From Sphingobacteriales bacterium (GTDB lineage: Bacteria > Bacteroidota > Bacteroidia > Chitinophagales > Chitinophagaceae), in assembly GCA_024642285.1 (NCBI GenBank), contig JAHEBJ010000003.1, forward strand, positions 62,001-126,000: a DNA stretch of 64,000 nt. Reading direction: 5' to 3'. Positions 8,598-16,458 of the stretch are shown here, piece by piece. Positions within the stretch are counted from its first letter, which is position 1. Each line of letters starts with the position of its first letter. The translations under genes and the position numbers were made by a program. The notes beneath the pieces are model-generated. The model ran no database searches. It saw only the letters and a list, made by a program, of their open reading frames with translations, and was not told where the DNA came from.

Positions 8598-10286
8598 TCA
8601 GCGAAACTGGTAATCCACACCATACACCTGGGTTAACAAACTTTGCGGACCATCTAAAATTTTAGCGGCTAGTGGCAGTGTTGGTGTTACCGGCGAATTG
8701 GCTGCCAGGTAATCCATCATTACAGAATGTAAAGTATGTTCGGTATTTTTTGTATTGACAACATTTTTCATTCTGCATAGCATGTCTGCCGGATCACCTT
8801 CCCGTTCGCAGGCGCAAATGTTGTAATTCTTATTTATATCCAGCGGCTGGCCGCCAATGCTTACTTCCTGCACCCGTTTTCCTTTTTGGGCAAATGCATT
8901 GAAAGATATTTTCATTCCCTTAAACTTGATCACCCATCCACCAAATCGCTCGGCAGCTTCTTTTGCAAAAACATTATTCAACTCTTTTTCCAGCCAATCC
9001 TGTATTTGTTTACCGGTTACAGTTCCTGTACGTACCAGACTGTTAACAGGCAACATATCATAGATGTACCCTTCAGTAATGGGAATATTACCCGTTTGAT
9101 CAGGTGTTGTGCGTGGAGGGCAAAACCGGAATCCGTTTGACAAAACAATATCTACATCTTTAATTTTCCATTTTAATGCGTCCAATATAAGTGTGTCAAT
9201 TGTGTTTTCTACCACAAAATACCGGTATAAAGGAATTGTACTGTAACCTGCAATTTTATAAATCTCGTCTTCAAACGGTTTTTCATTGGACTTTATCATT
9301 GCAGCCATTTCTTTTGAGGGTGCATATTTATCAGCAGTAACTTCCACCAATTCATACTCATCTTTTATTACTTTACCGTTTTGTATGGTCAGGTTAAGTT
9401 TACCAACAAATGAGCCAAATGCACCCGGTTCCACTACTTTAGCATATTTGCATTGAATGGGTTTACGAACACGTTCATGTGTATCTCCTCCTAAAATATA
9501 ATCAACCCCTGCACACTCCGGTAAATTGGCCAGATGAATCTGTTGCGATAAACCGAGGTGGGCCACAATCAATACATAAGCACATTGCTCCTGGTTGCGC
9601 AACACATCAACATAATGCGCCAGATTTTCTTCGGGCTTTGTATAAATAATGCCCTTGCTGTAATTTGGCGATTGACGAATTGGAACCAGTGGATCGGTAT
9701 AACCAACAAAACCAATTTTAACCCCCTTAACATTCCAGATATAATAAGGTGGAAAAATTAATTCTCCTTTTTTACCTTCTCCCAAATCGTGATACATATT
9801 TGCACAAACTTTTGGCGCATGTAACGACCCCAGTAAAGTTTGCATTGCTTTTTTATAATAAATCACTTCCCAATTACCGGGTAAATACAAATCGTAGCCA
9901 AGTTCGTTTAATAAAGGCACCATGGCGGTTCCTGTTGTTTTAACCGAAAGCTCACTGCCCTGAAACATATCGCCGGTATCAATTAAAAAACTATCCTGAT
10001 TTTTCTTTCTTTCTTTTTTCAGATAAGTAGCCAGATGAGCATAACCGCCGGTTTTACGGAAAACAGCTTTGTCGTTTTCCCAAAATAATTCATCATGTGG
10101 ATGCACCTGGCAATGCACATCGGTAGTTTGTAAAATGGAAACAGTAAAAGGCTTATCAGCCGGATGAGCGGCCTCCTCTTCACTTTTTTCTATAGATTCA
10201 GCCATTGCCATTACAGGCGTAGCTGCTAAAAATCCGGCGCCGCCAATGCTGCTTATTTTTTTAATAAAATCTCTTCTTTCGTTCAT
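8598..10286 (-). CDS. SoxB-like thiosulfohydrolase / metallophosphoesterase-5'-nucleotidase family protein, Tat-exported
   Basis: 562-residue protein of the 5'-nucleotidase/SoxB superfamily. A Tat signal is visible (RRDFIKK at 4-10, then a hydrophobic stretch to about residue 29). Metallophosphoesterase motifs follow: TTDVH at 54-58, DTGD at 103-106, PGNWE at 136-140, the VAHLG block and GGDTHERV. The C-terminal nucleotidase-like domain starts near 340 (LSNGFRF). The Trp in GNWE, where nucleotidases have GNHE, and the Tat signal point to SoxB rather than UshA. Dimanganese SoxB releases sulfate from SoxY-bound thiosulfonate. No soxX, A, Y or Z is nearby, so the carrier must differ. It lies 10 bases after the TsdA-like gene. 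Confidence 0.78.
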   Translation of the reverse strand: MNERRDFIKKISSIGGAGFLAATPVMAMAESIEKSEEEAAHPADKPFTVSILQTTDVHCQVHPHDELFWENDKAVFRKTGGYAHLATYLKKERKKNQDSFLIDTGDMFQGSELSVKTTGTAMVPLLNELGYDLYLPGNWEVIYYKKAMQTLLGSLHAPKVCANMYHDLGEGKKGELIFPPYYIWNVKGVKIGFVGYTDPLVPIRQSPNYSKGIIYTKPEENLAHYVDVLRNQEQCAYVLIVAHLGLSQQIHLANLPECAGVDYILGGDTHERVRKPIQCKYAKVVEPGAFGSFVGKLNLTIQNGKVIKDEYELVEVTADKYAPSKEMAAMIKSNEKPFEDEIYKIAGYSTIPLYRYFVVENTIDTLILDALKWKIKDVDIVLSNGFRFCPPRTTPDQTGNIPITEGYIYDMLPVNSLVRTGTVTGKQIQDWLEKELNNVFAKEAAERFGGWVIKFKGMKISFNAFAQKGKRVQEVSIGGQPLDINKNYNICACEREGDPADMLCRMKNVVNTKNTEHTLHSVMMDYLAANSPVTPTLPLAAKILDGPQSLLTQVYGVDYQFR

Positions 10287-10296
10287 GTTAAGCCAT

Positions 10297-11367
10297 TTAT
10301 TTTTTTACCAACGTTTTTTTTTCAGCCGCCTCATTTTTCTTTTGTGCTTCAAGGATAGGTTTAAACGGACCATATTTATGTTGCGCTTCAGAAAACTTAT
10401 CGGTATAAGGACCAGAGGGATGATCAACCGGTTTCTTCGAAATATCGGGCCAGTCGTTTGGTACGTTAATGTGTGGCCGCTTTTGCGAAACCACATAGGC
10501 TGCCACATCCCAGGCTTCTTCGTCGGTAAGCAAAGGCTCTTTATAGGTAGTGCCCAGCGGCATATTGTATTTTACATATTTTGCAAAATTACTCAGCCGG
10601 TATAAACCGGCGCCATCATTAAAACTGCTTTTACCCCACAAGGCCGAATATGTATATTCGTTTTTATCGATACTGAGCAGGCCTTCTCCGTTTTGCTGGT
10701 GACAGCTCTGGCATTTTGCTTTATATACTTCAATTCCCTTAACCGGATCGGCAGCCCGGTCCATAAAAGCGATATCTTTAAATCCGGAACCGGTAGCTTT
10801 TTCTCCTTTTTTTACATTTGACCCTAAAAAATTAATATACGAAACAATCGCCTGCATTTCAACACCGGCGGTATCAAGCGCATTGCCATTTAAACTTCTT
10901 TCAAAACAATCATTTACCCGTTTATAAATATTTTCGCTTGTGCCGCTTCTTGCCCTGAATTTTGGATAGAGCGAAGCAACCGAACCATAATTATTTCCGA
11001 AGATGGCAGTACCGGCTTGTAAATGACAGTTCTGACAATTTAATCCATTACTGATTTGTAAAACCGAACCTTTGGGGCCAAGATACTTTGCTGTATGTGC
11101 AATTAATTCTTTACCATACTCCACTTGTTTTTTCTTAACTGTATCGGCGATGGTATTTATATCGGGAGCTATCCAATACGCAACCGTATCTTCAGTATTA
11201 ACAATTACAGCTTTTGCTTTTTCTTTTTGCGAATTTTCGATATACCGCAACGCAAATGGCATGGCAATGATGCCGGCTAAAAGCACTACAATAATCAAAA
11301 TCAGTTTACTGATGATGGCAGTGAGTCCCTGAATAATGCTGTCCTGATCTTGCCCGTTGTTATACAT
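10297..11367 (-). CDS. tsdA: TsdA-like dihaem cytochrome c (thiosulfate dehydrogenase/tetrathionate reductase family)
   Basis: 356 residues with an N-terminal membrane anchor (about 20-40) and two c-type haem sites, CQNCH at 111-115 and CQSCH at 219-223. Between them are YPKFRARSG and NDCFERSLNG, the TsdA signature; C154 sits where TsdA uses an unusual Cys axial ligand to haem 1. SSFNDGAGLYRLSNFAKYVKYNMP in the second domain also fits. TsdA couples two thiosulfates to tetrathionate (or the reverse). The membrane anchor suggests electron flow to the respiratory chain. It is flanked by the YeeE/YedE genes and the SoxB-like gene in one operon. The direction of the reaction cannot be read from sequence. 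Confidence 0.85.
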   Translation of the reverse strand: MYNNGQDQDSIIQGLTAIISKLILIIVVLLAGIIAMPFALRYIENSQKEKAKAVIVNTEDTVAYWIAPDINTIADTVKKKQVEYGKELIAHTAKYLGPKGSVLQISNGLNCQNCHLQAGTAIFGNNYGSVASLYPKFRARSGTSENIYKRVNDCFERSLNGNALDTAGVEMQAIVSYINFLGSNVKKGEKATGSGFKDIAFMDRAADPVKGIEVYKAKCQSCHQQNGEGLLSIDKNEYTYSALWGKSSFNDGAGLYRLSNFAKYVKYNMPLGTTYKEPLLTDEEAWDVAAYVVSQKRPHINVPNDWPDISKKPVDHPSGPYTDKFSEAQHKYGPFKPILEAQKKNEAAEKKTLVKK

Positions 11368-11385
11368 TGGAGATTATTTAAAAAA

Positions 11386-11886
11386 TCAGTTTGGTAATTT
11401 TTCTCTGAAATACCCATATACCCAGGTACCGGCAACAGCACTCAAAATTGTAATTGCAATAACAGTTGCACCCGTTCCTAATTGAGCATATAATGGGCCG
11501 GGGCATGCACCGGTAATGGCCCAACCAAATCCAAATATCAGTCCGCCGTAGATCTGTCCTTTGTTAAATGTTTTTTTACCGAAGGTTATTGCTTCGCCGG
11601 AAATAGTTTTAATGTTGAATTTTTTGATCAGCCAAACCGAGATAATACCCACCACTATAGCGCTGCCAATAACTCCATACATATGAAAGCTTTGCAGTCG
11701 GAACATTTCCTGAATGCGGAACCAGCTGATAATCTCTGCTTTTACGAAAACAATTCCAAAAGCAAGGCCTACAATAAGGTATTTTAAATTGCTATACCAC
11801 TTTGTTTCTACTTCGCTGCTGTTTACACACATTGCATCAAGTGAGCGAACTTCAAAATCGGTATTTGTATCTGTATTATTTTGCAT
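11386..11886 (-). CDS. YeeE/YedE (DUF6691) half-transporter, C-terminal-type subunit
   Basis: 166-residue inner-membrane protein with about four to five hydrophobic segments and the conserved TGACPGPLYAQLGTG motif, whose Cys matches the pore cysteine of YeeE/YedE sulfur transporters. In Bacteroidota and many Proteobacteria the single YeeE (TsuA) chain is split into two adjacent half genes; this is the second half. It begins 9 bases after its partner. The probable substrate is thiosulfate or another sulfane-sulfur compound, moved across the inner membrane. Confidence 0.85.
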   Translation of the reverse strand: MQNNTDTNTDFEVRSLDAMCVNSSEVETKWYSNLKYLIVGLAFGIVFVKAEIISWFRIQEMFRLQSFHMYGVIGSAIVVGIISVWLIKKFNIKTISGEAITFGKKTFNKGQIYGGLIFGFGWAITGACPGPLYAQLGTGATVIAITILSAVAGTWVYGYFREKLPN

Positions 11887-11895
11887 ACTATTTTT

Positions 11896-12465
11896 TTAAA
11901 GCGATAAGATAAACGGAAGAATAAGATTGGCCATTATAAAACCACCCGACATAAAACAACAGGTAGCAATTAAGGATGGCATTTGTAAAGTAGATATACC
12001 CATAATGGCATGGCCGCTGGTACAACCACCGGCATAGCGGGTTCCAAAACCTACCAGGAAACCACCAACTACTATCATTATAAAACCTCTCAGCGTTAAT
12101 AATGCAGGCCAGTTAAATAAATCGTTTGGAACTAAGCCTGTAAGGTCGGTAATACCATAGCCGGCTAAATCAGCCGCCAGCTTGGGATGTATAACAACCG
12201 GATAAGGGTTCTCCAGAAAATTGACAGTGATCACTGCCCCGAAAAAAATACCCACCACAAAAAACATGTTCCAGATTTCTTTTTTCCAGTCATATTTAAA
12301 GAATGGGATATTGGCGGGCACACAGGCTGCACATACGTGGCGCAGCGACGAGCTGATACCAAATGACTTATTTCCTAATATTAACAATGTTGGCACTGTT
12401 AAACCAATTAACGGCCCTGCAACATACCAGGGCCAGGGTTGTTTGATCCACTCGAGTATACTCAT
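11896..12465 (-). CDS. YeeE/YedE half-transporter, N-terminal-type subunit
   Basis: 189-residue polytopic membrane protein with the family motif RYAGGCTSGHAIMGIS near residue 135-150, containing the conserved pore Cys, and a second Cys pair (VCAACVP) in an early loop. It pairs with the downstream half gene to give a complete pseudo-twofold YeeE/YedE channel. It sits between rhodanese and the second half in the sulfur operon. A hairpin at 12497-12517 just upstream may reduce read-through from the rhodanese gene. Confidence 0.86.
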   Translation of the reverse strand: MSILEWIKQPWPWYVAGPLIGLTVPTLLILGNKSFGISSSLRHVCAACVPANIPFFKYDWKKEIWNMFFVVGIFFGAVITVNFLENPYPVVIHPKLAADLAGYGITDLTGLVPNDLFNWPALLTLRGFIMIVVGGFLVGFGTRYAGGCTSGHAIMGISTLQMPSLIATCCFMSGGFIMANLILPFILSL

Positions 12466-12496
12466 ATTTAATGTTTGACTTTTTTATAAAAATAGT

Positions 12497-12517
12497 GCCA
12501 ACCCGTTTAAGGTTGGC
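12497..12517 (-). terminator. Intra-operon hairpin between rhodanese and YeeE genes
   Basis: GCCAACC (12497-12503) pairs with GGTTGGC (12511-12517) around a 7-base loop. On the - strand it is followed by ACTATTTTTATAAAAAAG. It lies between the rhodanese stop and the YeeE start. It could be a partial terminator or an mRNA processing/stability element that changes the ratio of the two operon halves. Confidence 0.5.
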
Positions 12518-12537
12518 TATTATTAATGCCAGCTTTA

Positions 12538-12849
12538 TTATTTTACAAACTGATTTACATAATCCCAGGCACCGCCGTTAATTACATCAATAATTCCGTT
12601 TTGCTGCAAAATGCTTTTTGCCTGTCCGCTACGGGCACCGCTGCGGCACATTACAATAATGTTCTTTTTGTTTTTGAATTTTGAAATTTGCGTTCCCATT
12701 GAATCCAAAGGAATATTAACCGATCCCTTTACATGTCCGCCTGCAAATTCACCCGGTGATCTAACGTCCACCAGAAAAGCACCCTCTTCAATTATTGATT
12801 TCAAATCGACGGTAGGTGCCCCGCCGAAAAGTTTTTGTAATAAACTCAT
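12538..12849 (-). CDS. Single-domain rhodanese
   Basis: 103-residue cytoplasmic rhodanese: FLVDVRSPGEFAGGHVKGSVNIPLD (26-50) and the active-site loop VMCRSGARS with C68 as the persulfide-carrying cysteine. Such proteins move sulfane sulfur between low-molecular-weight thiols and protein acceptors. It is placed 10 bases after thioredoxin and before the YeeE transporter, consistent with handling sulfur that has been imported. The start at ATG 12849 matches the family. Confidence 0.92.
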   Translation of the reverse strand: MSLLQKLFGGAPTVDLKSIIEEGAFLVDVRSPGEFAGGHVKGSVNIPLDSMGTQISKFKNKKNIIVMCRSGARSGQAKSILQQNGIIDVINGGAWDYVNQFVK

Positions 12850-12859
12850 TTTTTTTGTT

Positions 12860-13162
12860 TTATTGATTAATTAAAAATTTTTTAAACACCCCAAGTAAAC
12901 CAGATTTATTTACCACCCCGCTCTGTCTCCACAATTGCTTACCATTTTTAAATAGTATTAAGGTTGGTACACCCTGCACCTGATAATGTTGTGCCGCCTG
13001 CGGACTTTGGTCCACATCCACTTTAATTATGGTAACCGCATCGCCAATTTCTTTTTTTACCTCTTTAAGAATGGGTGCCATCATTTTGCAGGGGCCACAC
13101 CACTCGGCCGAAAAATCAACCAGCACCGGTTTGTCAGATTGTATGATATCGTTAAACTTCAT
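12860..13162 (-). CDS. Thioredoxin
   Basis: 100-residue thioredoxin with [20 protein letters not shown] (C22 and C25 of the WCGPC redox site), the cis-proline GVPTLILF, and no signal peptide. The ATG at 13162 is chosen; the frame extends to a TTG at 13216 but the extra Lys-rich residues are unlike thioredoxins. It overlaps the stop of the upstream DUF6132 gene by 11 bases, suggesting translational coupling. It probably reduces persulfides formed on the neighbouring rhodanese or cysteine-containing membrane proteins. Confidence 0.93.
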   Translation of the reverse strand: MKFNDIIQSDKPVLVDFSAEWCGPCKMMAPILKEVKKEIGDAVTIIKVDVDQSPQAAQHYQVQGVPTLILFKNGKQLWRQSGVVNKSGLLGVFKKFLINQ

Positions 13163-13385
13163 TGCAACCTTCTTTTTTGATAATTTCCTCTTTCTTATCT
13201 TTTTTAAACATTCCAAAAAGGAGTGAACCCATTAAAGTACCGTATAATGTACTGTTAACCGGTTTTGATGTAATCATACAGGTACCAGAAACACATCCTA
13301 CCTGTTGCCAGTAAATATATCCCGCTATGGCCCCAACCAGCCCCCCAACGAGATAAAACATATTTTGTTTAAACCACTTCTTCAT
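13152..13385 (-). CDS. DUF6132 family small membrane protein
   Basis: 77 residues. One hydrophobic hairpin (about 8-27 and 47-60) encloses a loop with [12 protein letters not shown], two cysteines separated by five residues; the C-terminus is very Lys/Glu-rich and ends with a third Cys. It matches the DUF6132 family known from Bacteroidota sulfur and selenium loci; its function is unknown. It overlaps the gene before it by 17 bases and the gene after it by 11 bases. The paired cysteines hint at a role in membrane sulfur relay. Confidence 0.8.
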   Translation of the reverse strand: MKKWFKQNMFYLVGGLVGAIAGYIYWQQVGCVSGTCMITSKPVNSTLYGTLMGSLLFGMFKKDKKEEIIKKEGCNEV

Positions 13386-13605
13386 AGTTCACATCTTTAA
13401 TTGTGTCTGATTTTTTTTGTGGCGGAACGTAGCATCCGCTGGTACCGCAACAACCAACATTAAATAGTGGCATGGCAGTAAACAGAATTCCTAAAAATGC
13501 AAACATTACATCCCGGGCTAAAACGGCCTGAACCAGAATAGCTATTCCTATTCCTAATCTAAGAAACCGCATTAAATTCCAGTTTGTAAAAATTGTTTGT
13601 TTCAT
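13369..13605 (-). CDS. Small membrane protein with CCGTSGC motif, first gene of the sulfur operon
   Basis: 78 residues. Hydrophobic segments cover about 10-28 and 31-47, followed by FNVGCCGTSGC (three Cys) and a charged tail. I recognise the type from Bacteroidota genomes, where it accompanies rhodanese and DUF6132 genes, but it has no named function. ATG 13605 (MKQTIFTNWN) is used rather than the in-frame upstream codon at 13659, which would run into the operator. It is the promoter-proximal gene, 12 bases downstream of the -7 element's predicted start region. Confidence 0.72.
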   Translation of the reverse strand: MKQTIFTNWNLMRFLRLGIGIAILVQAVLARDVMFAFLGILFTAMPLFNVGCCGTSGCYVPPQKKSDTIKDVNYEEVV

Positions 13606-13622
13606 GTTATTAATTTCTGATG

Positions 13623-13666
13623 CAAACTTAATCCATATACACTGGCTATTAGGTAACAAAGGTTAC
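13623..13666 (-). promoter_or_regulatory. Promoter with Crp/Fnr-type operator of the twelve-gene sulfur operon
   Basis: On the - strand, GTAAC-CTTT-GTTAC (13666-13653) is a perfect inverted repeat. Its centre is 36.5 bases upstream of the last G of the -7 element TAAGTTTG (13630-13623). If transcription starts about five bases beyond the -7 element, the site is centred near -41.5, the classic class II Crp/Fnr activator position. The first gene starts at 13605. Confidence 0.72.
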
Positions 13667-13781
13667 AAATGCCATGTGCTCAATAAGCAGTTACTATTTT
13701 GCACATATATTTAAGCAATTATTGTAATCTGTTTAAATAAAAAGTAAAAAATGCACTATAATTTCTACATTAATTTGTCAA

Positions 13782-15395
13782 TTATTTTTCTATTTTTATT
13801 TTTTGACTGGATGAAGTATGCCGGATTTTAAGACTAACCCAAAAAATATCACCAGGCTTCATACCCTTGATTGTATTTGCAACAGAATGCACCCCGGGTT
13901 TCAGACTTTTCAAAGTTTTCTTTTTTAGGATTTCCCCATTGTAGTCCGCAATGGCAATTTCTACAGTTGTATTTTCGGCGAGTGTAAAATTTATCAAAAA
14001 TGTTTTTTCGTTGACATCCGGAAAAACCTGTAATTGAAGTCCATTATTACTTTGAATATTTAGTTTATCTGAAACACCATCTGTATTTTTTATTAAATAC
14101 ACTTTAAATAATTTGTTGCTTGCATTACTCTCCTCGCCTGTATTTATAAAAAATATATTAGGCAATGAGCTAGCTATCCCCCCGTAAATATGTCCTACAA
14201 GCGTTGTATCGGTATTAAGCTCATCCAATTTTACAACTTTATTCGGATAGTGCGGAACAACGGGCAATAAAATAAACTCTGAGCCGGCACCCAACAAAGC
14301 GGGCATTTCAACAGGTAATTTATATTCTGCCAATTTCCCTTCCCTGTTTCTGGTTACTCTTGATATGGTTTTTACAAAAGGAACCTCGTCACTCTGAACA
14401 AGAACATTGGCACTATCGTAATATTGAGCAATGCCGCCGAAAACAATGTTGTGCATATCGCTTTTACTACTGCTGAAAACGGGCAACACTGCACTGTGAT
14501 AGTGATTATAATACTGGGCAAACGAATGATCGACCGAGTATGATTTATTGGAGATGGTTACACTATTTAAAAAAGGTATTCTGGCATTTGTTTGAAATAC
14601 ACCTGAAAAAACCGACAATGCCTCTTCTCCGCTATTTATTATCTGAGGTACAACGTTATAATCTCTTCTGTGAAATGCATCTGCGTCTGTAATCGTTTCA
14701 TAATTACCGATACTGATATTTTTACCATCGTCGGCAATCGTAAATTTTCTTACCTGATCTGTGTATTGCTGAAAAAATCCGGGTCCATGATCGGGCCCCA
14801 TCGGGTTATATCTGCCCATAAATTTTTGTCCGCCTACCAGGTAATACGTATCTCCCATTTTCTTCAAATGGCCACCAGTAACTGCAAAAGCAGTATCTGC
14901 AATTTGTCTGAAATACGGCTGAAGTGAGGAATTATTTAAAACTGCATTTATAATTTCAGGAACATCAACAGCCGTTAATTTATCGTAAGTAATAAATTTC
15001 CCTGAGCTTTCGCTAAACCCATATCCTCCAACCAGGTAAAGGATTTTCCCGTTTTGAAAAAACTGCATATTTGTTGAACTCAACTGGTCTTTTAAATCAT
15101 TATTAAGTGCTGTTATTGTAGATTCCCATTTTTTCTGATTTACCGGATCAATTACAGTAAGTACAGTATTTTTTCCAGCGGGCCTGAATGCCCCAAATGG
15201 CTGCCGCATATGCAGGCCGTCTGTTCTGCCGCCAATAATTAACCACATACCATCAGCTTGCCCATATGCATATGACTGAACTCCTTTTAGTCCCGGTATA
15301 TCAACAGACTTTATTACAATTTGAAACGGCGCCGTCTGAGCATAGATTGTTATCGCTGATGATAAAGAAATCAGCAGCAAAATAAAATATTTCAT
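13782..15395 (-). CDS. Secreted kelch-like protein with T9SS-type C-terminal domain
   Basis: 537 residues with a signal peptide (MKYFILLLISLSSAITIYAQ). Repeated GG-centred beta-blade motifs (WLIIGGRTDG, LYLVGGYGFSES, YYLVGGQKFMG, NIVFGGIAQYY, HIYGGIA) indicate a kelch-type beta-propeller spanning about 30-430. The last 85 residues (LQVFPDVNEKTFLINF… to the Lys-rich end) look like a type IX secretion sorting or related beta-sandwich domain. So it is probably exported or surface-attached. It follows dps by 5 bases, an unusual pairing. No catalytic residue set is recognised. Confidence 0.75.
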   Translation of the reverse strand: MKYFILLLISLSSAITIYAQTAPFQIVIKSVDIPGLKGVQSYAYGQADGMWLIIGGRTDGLHMRQPFGAFRPAGKNTVLTVIDPVNQKKWESTITALNNDLKDQLSSTNMQFFQNGKILYLVGGYGFSESSGKFITYDKLTAVDVPEIINAVLNNSSLQPYFRQIADTAFAVTGGHLKKMGDTYYLVGGQKFMGRYNPMGPDHGPGFFQQYTDQVRKFTIADDGKNISIGNYETITDADAFHRRDYNVVPQIINSGEEALSVFSGVFQTNARIPFLNSVTISNKSYSVDHSFAQYYNHYHSAVLPVFSSSKSDMHNIVFGGIAQYYDSANVLVQSDEVPFVKTISRVTRNREGKLAEYKLPVEMPALLGAGSEFILLPVVPHYPNKVVKLDELNTDTTLVGHIYGGIASSLPNIFFINTGEESNASNKLFKVYLIKNTDGVSDKLNIQSNNGLQLQVFPDVNEKTFLINFTLAENTTVEIAIADYNGEILKKKTLKSLKPGVHSVANTIKGMKPGDIFWVSLKIRHTSSSQKIKIEK

Positions 15396-15400
15396 AGCTA

Positions 15401-15877
15401 TTAATTTTTAAGAAAAGCAGAATACATCCATACTGATTTTTCCTGTGCCCTTATGTAATCACTCATCAGTGCATTGGTGCCTTCATCATTAGCATCTGCC
15501 GAAAGGTTCAGCAATTCACGCTGTAAAGAAATAACAGTTTTAAACGAGGCCAGTATTTGCTCCACTGCTTTTACGCCATCAGAAACTTTAGTACTTTCTT
15601 TAATAGCAGATATTTTATTGTACGTAGAATAATTATGTTCCGGAGCGTAACCCAGGGTTAATATCCGTTCAGCCACTTCATCAACTTTCAGTAAAAGATC
15701 ATTAAATAATTCTTCAAATTTGAGATGTAATTCAAAAAATTTCTCTCCTTTTATATTCCAGTGAAACCCCCTTGTGTTCTGATAAAAAACAGAATAATTT
15801 GCCAAAAGATTATTCAACTTTTTTGCCAATTTCTCCGACTTGTCTTTATCAAGCCCTATAGCGTTTGTGCTTTTCAT
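15401..15877 (-). CDS. dps: Dps-family ferritin-like DNA-protection protein
   Basis: 158-residue four-helix ferritin-like protein. The Dps signature FHWNIKGEKFFELHLKFEELFND carries the inter-subunit ferroxidase ligands (H39, H51, E55 and the acidic residues after it). Dps dodecamers oxidise Fe(II) with peroxide and protect DNA. The gene heads a two-gene unit with the kelch protein. Its placement inside the sulfur island suggests a response to oxidative stress during sulfide oxidation, although no clear GTAAC-N4-GTTAC site is seen at its promoter. Confidence 0.93.
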   Translation of the reverse strand: MKSTNAIGLDKDKSEKLAKKLNNLLANYSVFYQNTRGFHWNIKGEKFFELHLKFEELFNDLLLKVDEVAERILTLGYAPEHNYSTYNKISAIKESTKVSDGVKAVEQILASFKTVISLQRELLNLSADANDEGTNALMSDYIRAQEKSVWMYSAFLKN

Positions 15878-16100
15878 AATTTATTATTTATACTTAAATT
15901 TATTTTAACAAGGAGAACATCGAAATGGTTTATTAACAAACCATTTACCATTCAACAGCACGACAATGAAATAACTGAATTCTGTTTTATAAAATAATTA
16001 CAATTCTGTTACCAATATTGCAGTTAATTATCCTTCCCTTAAAGCAATTTGTTTATAAGCATATATTTGGATGAACCCGCTTATAAAATATTAACCCATT

Positions 16101-16122
16101 GATTCAGACGCCAGCCTGAATC
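16101..16122 (-). terminator. Hairpin overlapping the stop of the DUF2892 gene
   Basis: GATTCAG (16101-16107) and CTGAATC (16116-16122) form a 7-bp stem with an 8-base loop. Seven T residues follow on the + strand; on the - strand the following bases are AT-rich but not a clean T run. It ends the DUF2892 unit or blocks transcription running the other way. Confidence 0.42.
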
Positions 16123-16327
16123 ATTTTTTTGCCGTGAAGGAATTCAATCCTACAAGTGTATATAAAGGGCAAAAGCTCACAAAACTGGTTAATACAAAAA
16201 CAGCACCTAATACCAACAGCACTATACCTGCTACGCCGGTAACGGTGCTTGTAAAATACAAAACGCCAAAAACAACGGCCAATAATAAACGGATAATCCG
16301 ATCTGTGTTTCCTATATTTTTTTTCAT
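16121..16327 (-). CDS. DUF2892 (YgaP-like transmembrane) protein
   Basis: 68 residues: N-terminal MKKNIGNTDRIIRLLLAVVFG, two hydrophobic segments (about 12-27 and 30-48) and the typical CPLYTLVGLNSFTAKK end. DUF2892 is the membrane-anchor part of the YgaP rhodanese and occurs as a free-standing protein in Bacteroidota, often beside rhodaneses and sulfide oxidation genes. It lies 131 bases downstream of the sulfide:quinone reductase gene on the same strand and may share its transcript. Confidence 0.85.
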   Translation of the reverse strand: MKKNIGNTDRIIRLLLAVVFGVLYFTSTVTGVAGIVLLVLGAVFVLTSFVSFCPLYTLVGLNSFTAKK

Positions 16328-16458
16328 AGCACTATTTATTTTTAATTAAACAAAAAAATTATTGACTAAATATTGAAACCACCGGGTATACCAACAACAA
16401 GCATAATATACAAATGATTAAAAACTTCAACCAACGACGTAGTTTCTTCATTATTCAA

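Noticed and set aside
8099-8636. Two long + strand frames opposite the DsrE-like gene
   Set aside because: They are antisense to a gene with a signal peptide and family motifs; their translations are rich in Phe/Cys/His with no domain.
8598-10286. SoxB-like gene as a plain UshA 5'-nucleotidase
   Set aside because: Not excluded, but the Tat signal, GNWE in place of GNHE, and the TsdA/YeeE/rhodanese context favour a sulfur role.
15998-16011. Crp/Fnr-type site upstream of dps
   Set aside because: Only one GTTAC half is good and the other does not fit at N4; the distance to the start is also more than twice that of the other sites.
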